The position numbers and the translations under genes are program-made. The notes below the pieces were generated by a model. The model was not told where the DNA came from and ran no database searches. It was given only the letters and a program-made list of their open reading frames with translations. A stretch of 9,703 nucleotides of DNA, from NCBI GenBank assembly GCA_021819025.1, contig JAKASN010000033.1, positions 1-9,703 of the forward strand, read 5' to 3'. The DNA is from Actinomycetes bacterium (GTDB taxonomy: Bacteria; Actinomycetota; Acidimicrobiia; Acidimicrobiales; Acidimicrobiaceae). Positions 6,170 to 9,703 of the stretch are shown here, piece by piece. The first letter of the stretch is position 1; the number at the start of each line of letters is the position of its first letter.

Positions 6170-6432
6170 GCCGTCCCTGCCGCCGGGAAATTTACCAGGG
6201 ATAACTGGAATGATGCTGTCACCTACTGCACTCAGATGGAAAGGACATTACCTTGATCCGCAGCAATGTGGCGTGGGTTGCAGGCGCCTACTCTCCGTCC
6301 GTCCAACCACGCACGCGTGACGCATCGCTCAAGTCGTGACGTGGACTCCATCCGATAGGCAACCTGGCGAGCGCGCCATAAACAATGAAGCCTCCTGTCG
6401 CGACCAACACGACGTCATACTGGCTCCTATTT

Positions 6433-8490
6433 TCAGCCTCTCGCCGACAAGTCCCAGGTGAGAGCAGGGGAACCAGTAGCCAAAGCTGCCAGTTGGGCTG
6501 GCGGGTTATCCTCCTCGGCGAAGAACGTAGGCTGCGATTTCTTGGTCCGGTTGGAACTTCTTGGCATGCCATCTCTACTACTGTTGGTGACAACCGCTGC
6601 AATAGCATCTGCCACCGCGTTCGGCGCTATACCTGCCAGATCCAGACCGATGGCGCCAGCATTCTCGGGTGACTTCTCGGCCAGCCACCACCAAACCGCG
6701 AGTGCCCGCACAGCTACCGTCAGATTGTGACGGATCCGCAGCTCCCACAGCAGTGACGCAACGGGGTCAAGAGGCACTATTGGTGATGGCGCCTTGGTAC
6801 TCAGGCGGGCCCGGAGCGGTGATGGCAGGTCAAGTAGCTCCCGGGGATCACGGGCGAAGTCCGGTGTCGGGAGAACCTCGCCCACAACTGGTCTTCCACC
6901 CTCCATTCGCCAGGCGAGTGCATAGTTATACGAAGACCCTTCCGACAGGACGGTCCCGCCAGTGAGGTGAGGCAGGTCAGACCCGTAGGGATACGTGAAT
7001 GACGAAAGGCGTTGAGGCACTTCACCGGGAAGCATCCCGATGGCGTACCCAGGACCGGAAAGGCCGTATAGACGGAAAAGTGCCGAGAAGGGCGAATAGT
7101 CGGCAGTCCCATGCGCTCTCCATCTCCCGCCACCTCCGACTGCGCTCCACAGCGCTGTGGCGAGCTTGTTACCCACCTTGGATACGGCCGAGTTGGCGGG
7201 AGAACGAGGAGTGGTACGGCGAGTCGGTGCTGGCTTCCGCAGGGCTACAGCTGTTTCTTTCTCGGCTGAACGGAGGGAAACCGGAGGCGCCGGCTTACGC
7301 GCGGGCGCCGGGTTCGATGTGCCAGGTTGCGGCACAACATTGCTGGAGTTGGCGGAGTCGGATAAGATCACCGATGTCGGAAGCTTGGCAGAGGTAGAAG
7401 TTGTGGCGGGTTCGGCTTTACTACTGAGGCACTCTCGACAACCGAGACGATCCTTGCCTGCGACAAGCGTGGCCCGTGCGCCGCATGCCGGACAGCTCGG
7501 TATCAGAAAGGTTTGGAACTGCAGGAGCCAGGTCAGCTGAAGTGGGAAACGCCGCGCTCCTCGCCAGACCTCCGCAGACACCATCAGCGCAGGCAGTCCG
7601 ATCAGGTGGAGCCGGAATGGGTGCACCTCATAGGTGGCCTCACTCTGTTCCTCGAGCTCGATTCGCCGCCGCGCAGCCTCGGCTCTTGTCGCCTCGGCAC
7701 GGGCGTGCAGGAGCTTCTGACGTTCTGGGTCTACTCGCTCGATGCGGCGCTCGATTGACTCGAGTGCGCCATGGTAGTAAGTATCTGCCCTGGAAAGCTC
7801 GTCGGCGAGGAGATCGCTGGCCTCGGCGGCCAATGCCCCGCGCCGCGCCTCGGCGCGAGCAATAAGAATCGAGTGTGCGGCTCCCACTGCACGTGGGAAA
7901 TCTGGCGTGAACAAGGGACGATCCGTTGGAGTTCCGGTCTGAAGGGCGCGTGTCTTGATGGCGCGTTCAACAGCTGGCGGAATGGTCATTCCGCTACGGG
8001 CATCAACGAAGACCTCCTCGCGTTCCTGGAAGCGGTGCTCAAGCGAGACGGCATAGCGGATGAGCGCACCGACCCGGAGCACAGGGAGGTAGCCAGTAAC
8101 AGGTTGATCAACTATGTCGGGGCGTCCGTGATCGATCACGACCTGGTCTCGAAGACGGGCCGCGAGAGTCGATGGGGAGATGGGTGGACCGGGCATCAGC
8201 GGTAAGTGGGCATATCCGACGTCGCCATCGGCAAGAACGGTCGATGCAGCATGGTCAAGGGTGGGGTGGCCGGGTAGCAGCAGGAGGGCGCCTTCCTCGC
8301 GCGCCACCTCGGGATCGGCTGTGACGATGAACTCCTCAGAAAGCTCGAAGCGTTCCTGTAGTGCTCGCGTCAAAAGGACCACAACACGCTCGCCGTCGTC
8401 CTCGGTGAGAGCGCCTTCAGACTCTACGTAGCGCAGCCAGAAGCCTAGCGCGGGGTCAGATCGGCTATCAGGTTGGCTTGGCTGGCTCAT
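6433..8490 (-). CDS. Uncharacterised zinc-ribbon/coiled-coil protein partnered with SNF2 helicase (685 aa)
   Basis: I do not recognise a named family. Residues ~10-200 are a globular N-terminal region. Residues ~205-285 are Ala/Arg/Glu-rich and probably coiled coil (IERRIERVDPERQKLLHARA). A conserved-looking stretch YEVHPFRLHLIGLPALM precedes a four-Cys zinc ribbon, CPAC (333-336) and CREC (351-354). A Pro/Ser/Thr-rich linker follows (~355-440). A second globular domain (~440-645) begins LWSAVGGGGRWRAHG and includes SALFRLYGLSGPGYAIGM and a Trp-rich helix (VWWWLAEKS). No signal peptide or obvious membrane span is seen. ATG 8490 overlaps the helicase stop as ATGA, so the two are translationally coupled and probably made in fixed proportion. 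The zinc ribbon and helicase partner suggest a nucleic-acid complex (inference). It is last in the unit in this window, with no good terminator behind it. Confidence 0.9.
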   Translation of the reverse strand: MSQPSQPDSRSDPALGFWLRYVESEGALTEDDGERVVVLLTRALQERFELSEEFIVTADPEVAREEGALLLLPGHPTLDHAASTVLADGDVGYAHLPLMPGPPISPSTLAARLRDQVVIDHGRPDIVDQPVTGYLPVLRVGALIRYAVSLEHRFQEREEVFVDARSGMTIPPAVERAIKTRALQTGTPTDRPLFTPDFPRAVGAAHSILIARAEARRGALAAEASDLLADELSRADTYYHGALESIERRIERVDPERQKLLHARAEATRAEAARRRIELEEQSEATYEVHPFRLHLIGLPALMVSAEVWRGARRFPLQLTWLLQFQTFLIPSCPACGARATLVAGKDRLGCRECLSSKAEPATTSTSAKLPTSVILSDSANSSNVVPQPGTSNPAPARKPAPPVSLRSAEKETAVALRKPAPTRRTTPRSPANSAVSKVGNKLATALWSAVGGGGRWRAHGTADYSPFSALFRLYGLSGPGYAIGMLPGEVPQRLSSFTYPYGSDLPHLTGGTVLSEGSSYNYALAWRMEGGRPVVGEVLPTPDFARDPRELLDLPSPLRARLSTKAPSPIVPLDPVASLLWELRIRHNLTVAVRALAVWWWLAEKSPENAGAIGLDLAGIAPNAVADAIAAVVTNSSRDGMPRSSNRTKKSQPTFFAEEDNPPAQLAALATGSPALTWDLSARG

Positions 8491-9632
8491 GCGGGCTCGT
8501 CACTTGTCGCGACGAGGGCATCGGTACGGGCCCGGCTATCAAGATAATCCGTCCGGGCCCGAGCAAGCTCCTCTCCAATTTTGGCCAAACGGGTGTCAAG
8601 CTCGTCACTATCAACGCTATCCACATGTGCCGAGAAGACGGAGGTTTCGAAGTCGAACTCTTCGGAGACTCTGCCGAGCACCATATCGAGTTCACCAACC
8701 ACCAGCTCGAACAAGTTGAGTTTAGCTTCAAGCACCGAAAGTATCCGATCCTCGATTGTCCCAGTTGCGACAAGATTGGTGACCAACACCTCGTGGTCCT
8801 GGCCAATCCGGTGGATTCGGCCAAGTCGCTGCTCGATCTGCATCGGGTTCCACGGCAAATCGAAGTTGATCATAACGTGGCAGAACTGAAGGTTTCGCCC
8901 TTCACCGGCAGCTTCAGTCGTGAGCAGTACAGGAACTTCGCCACGAAAAGCCCCTATAGAGGCCTCCTTCTCCCGGCGCGACAAGCGGCCGTGATATGCG
9001 ACCGCACTCAGTTCCCTTGCAGCGCAGAGCTCCACGAGATCGGCAAGGGTTTCCTGGAAGGCTGCGAACACGATCACCTTGTCACCTTTGCTCTGGTAGT
9101 ACCGAAGGCGATCCACCAGGGCATTTGCCTTTGAGGGCACGGGAAGTGTTTTGGCGATTGCCGCGAGATCGCGCCAGCCGACCTTCTCAAGAGTCGGTAC
9201 CAGTGCCCGTGGGCTCGACCCTGCCAGACGCTGAACAGCTCGGAGCGCCAGCAGGCGCGACGGGGTAGCCTCACGCCCCTCAATACGCACACGCTCCGAT
9301 ACCGCCTCGTACAACGCCTTCTCCTCTCGGCTCGGTGACACTCGGAGCGTCTCTGCCAGACGTCGGGGAAGCATCAGGGCGACCTCGCTGCGGCGGTGGC
9401 GAACCATCACCTTACGCAGCTCCCTCCGAAGCCTGGCAAGGTCTCGGGGCGGCTCCCCTCCGGAGGTCTGGGCCCCTGGGGCCCGGGATCCGCCGTAACG
9501 CCCCCGAAACTCCTTCGCGCTACCGAGATGCCCGGGCTTGACAAGGCTGACCAGATGGAAGATATCATCGAGGCGGTTCTCGACCGGAGTCGCGGTGAGG
9601 AGGAGAAGTGAACGGGTAGGGAGCGAGCGCAC
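8487..9632 (-). CDS. SNF2/RapA-like DEAD/DEAH helicase, C-terminal part
   Basis: Superfamily 2 SNF2-type ATPase, which translocates on double-stranded DNA to remodel protein-DNA complexes. From GTG 9632 the frame gives 381 residues. Motif III is LLLTATPVENR (10-20), followed by FHLVSLVKPGHLG. The second RecA-like domain has KVIVFAAFQETL (motif IV, ~185-196), AYHGRLSRREKE, motif V TTEAAGEGRNLQ (238-249) and motif VI QRLGRIHRIGQ (268-278) with both arginine fingers. An acidic helical tail (VVGELDMVLG, then SEEFDFETSVFSAHVDSVD) is typical of RapA-like helicases in bacterial accessory operons. Walker A and the DEAH box are not in this product: homology continues upstream through DEAH, but an in-frame TGA lies at 9696-9698. 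GTG 9632 is therefore probably not the natural start. It is coupled to the next gene by ATGA. Confidence 0.88.
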   Translation of the reverse strand: MRSLPTRSLLLLTATPVENRLDDIFHLVSLVKPGHLGSAKEFRGRYGGSRAPGAQTSGGEPPRDLARLRRELRKVMVRHRRSEVALMLPRRLAETLRVSPSREEKALYEAVSERVRIEGREATPSRLLALRAVQRLAGSSPRALVPTLEKVGWRDLAAIAKTLPVPSKANALVDRLRYYQSKGDKVIVFAAFQETLADLVELCAARELSAVAYHGRLSRREKEASIGAFRGEVPVLLTTEAAGEGRNLQFCHVMINFDLPWNPMQIEQRLGRIHRIGQDHEVLVTNLVATGTIEDRILSVLEAKLNLFELVVGELDMVLGRVSEEFDFETSVFSAHVDSVDSDELDTRLAKIGEELARARTDYLDSRARTDALVATSDEPA

Positions 9633-9703
9633 GAGATGCGCCGACGCGCTCCGGGGTTGTTTGACACGATGGGCCTCGTCTACGATAACGACGCATCAGC
9701 GAT
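9633..9703 (-). pseudogene. Helicase motif II region with in-frame TGA before the DEAH box
   Basis: In the same frame as the helicase C-terminal part the codons read (TGA)CVVIVDEAHRVKQPRSASA and then HLV into the annotated product. VIVDEAH is Walker B/motif II of SNF2 helicases. The TGA at 9698-9696 falls where E. coli RapA has Trp in W-D-L-x-V-V-DEAH, with the same five-residue spacing. TGG to TGA is one base change. No usable start codon occurs between this stop and GTG 9632. This is a nonsense mutation or a base-call error near the window edge; recoding is unlikely because TGA ends the other genes here. Confidence 0.75.

Larger units (their letters stand above)
5431..6432. other. About 1 kb gene-free stretch between convergent genes
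   Basis: No frame on either strand shows recognisable family motifs. The longest ones (83 aa at 5853-6104 +, 67 aa at 6019-6222 -, 61 aa at 5704-5889 -) have no credible RBS or domain. What it does hold is a weak terminator candidate, two sets of ~23-bp direct repeats, and several stem-loops listed separately. Part of it (about 5610-5730) is AT-richer than either neighbour. No tRNA, rRNA or CRISPR repeat was found. A kilobase gap between two convergent genes is much longer than termination needs, so decayed mobile DNA or an unannotated structured RNA are the options. Confidence 0.6.

Noticed and set aside
6365..6378. TGGCG-AGCG-CGCCA hairpin as terminator of the 685-aa gene
   Set aside because: A perfect 5-bp stem about 55 bases past the stop, but no T tract on the minus strand after it.
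8478..9134. 218-aa plus-strand frame over the helicase
   Set aside because: Antisense to helicase motifs V and VI, which are unambiguous on the minus strand.
9696..9698. UGA recoded as tryptophan
   Set aside because: TGA terminates the left ligase, the second ligase, the DUF2293 gene, the helicase itself (within ATGA) and the 685-aa gene, and Trp is TGG in these genes.

Overview
The window looks like a piece of a high-GC actinobacterial chromosome. Codon choice is GC-rich, GTG/TTG starts are available, and an acyl-CoA metabolism operon carries its own TetR regulator. An acidimicrobium-like or other environmental actinobacterium fits, but this is inferred from gene content and codon style, not from a marker gene. 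TGA ends five of the genes seen here, so the standard code applies.

Left part (1-3858, + strand): a compact lipid or acyl-CoA operon. It holds the 3' end of an AMP-forming acyl-CoA ligase, an acyl-CoA dehydrogenase, a second complete acyl-CoA ligase, and a TetR-family regulator. Ligases activate a carboxylic acid to its CoA thioester and the dehydrogenase makes the alpha,beta-unsaturated acyl-CoA. The regulator at the end probably senses a ligand or CoA ester of the same pathway. The dehydrogenase lacks the usual C-terminal catalytic Glu and has a Glu at the alternative LCAD/IVD position.

Middle part (3859-6432): accessory DNA with low coding density. A possible minus-strand gene remnant (3886-4080) with a terminator-like hairpin lies after the operon. 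A single GC-rich gene follows, encoding a zinc-ribbon plus DUF2293 protein (4342-5430, +). About 1 kb without a convincing gene comes next. That stretch holds two arrays of degenerate direct repeats with a period of 23-25 bp (5536-5607 and 5650-5741) and a string of stem-loops (5801-6169). It reads as a decayed mobile-element boundary or a structured regulatory region between convergent genes.

Right part (6433-9703, - strand): a two-gene unit read right to left. The C-terminal part of an SNF2/RapA-like helicase overlaps by ATGA a 685-residue protein of unknown function. That protein has a coiled coil, a four-Cys zinc ribbon, a Pro/Ser/Thr-rich linker and an uncharacterised C-terminal domain. 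The pair is the best candidate for an undescribed system, and a DNA-transaction or defence role is plausible. Near the right edge the helicase frame carries an in-frame TGA exactly where RapA has Trp, just before the DEAH box. The helicase is therefore broken, or a base is wrong there.
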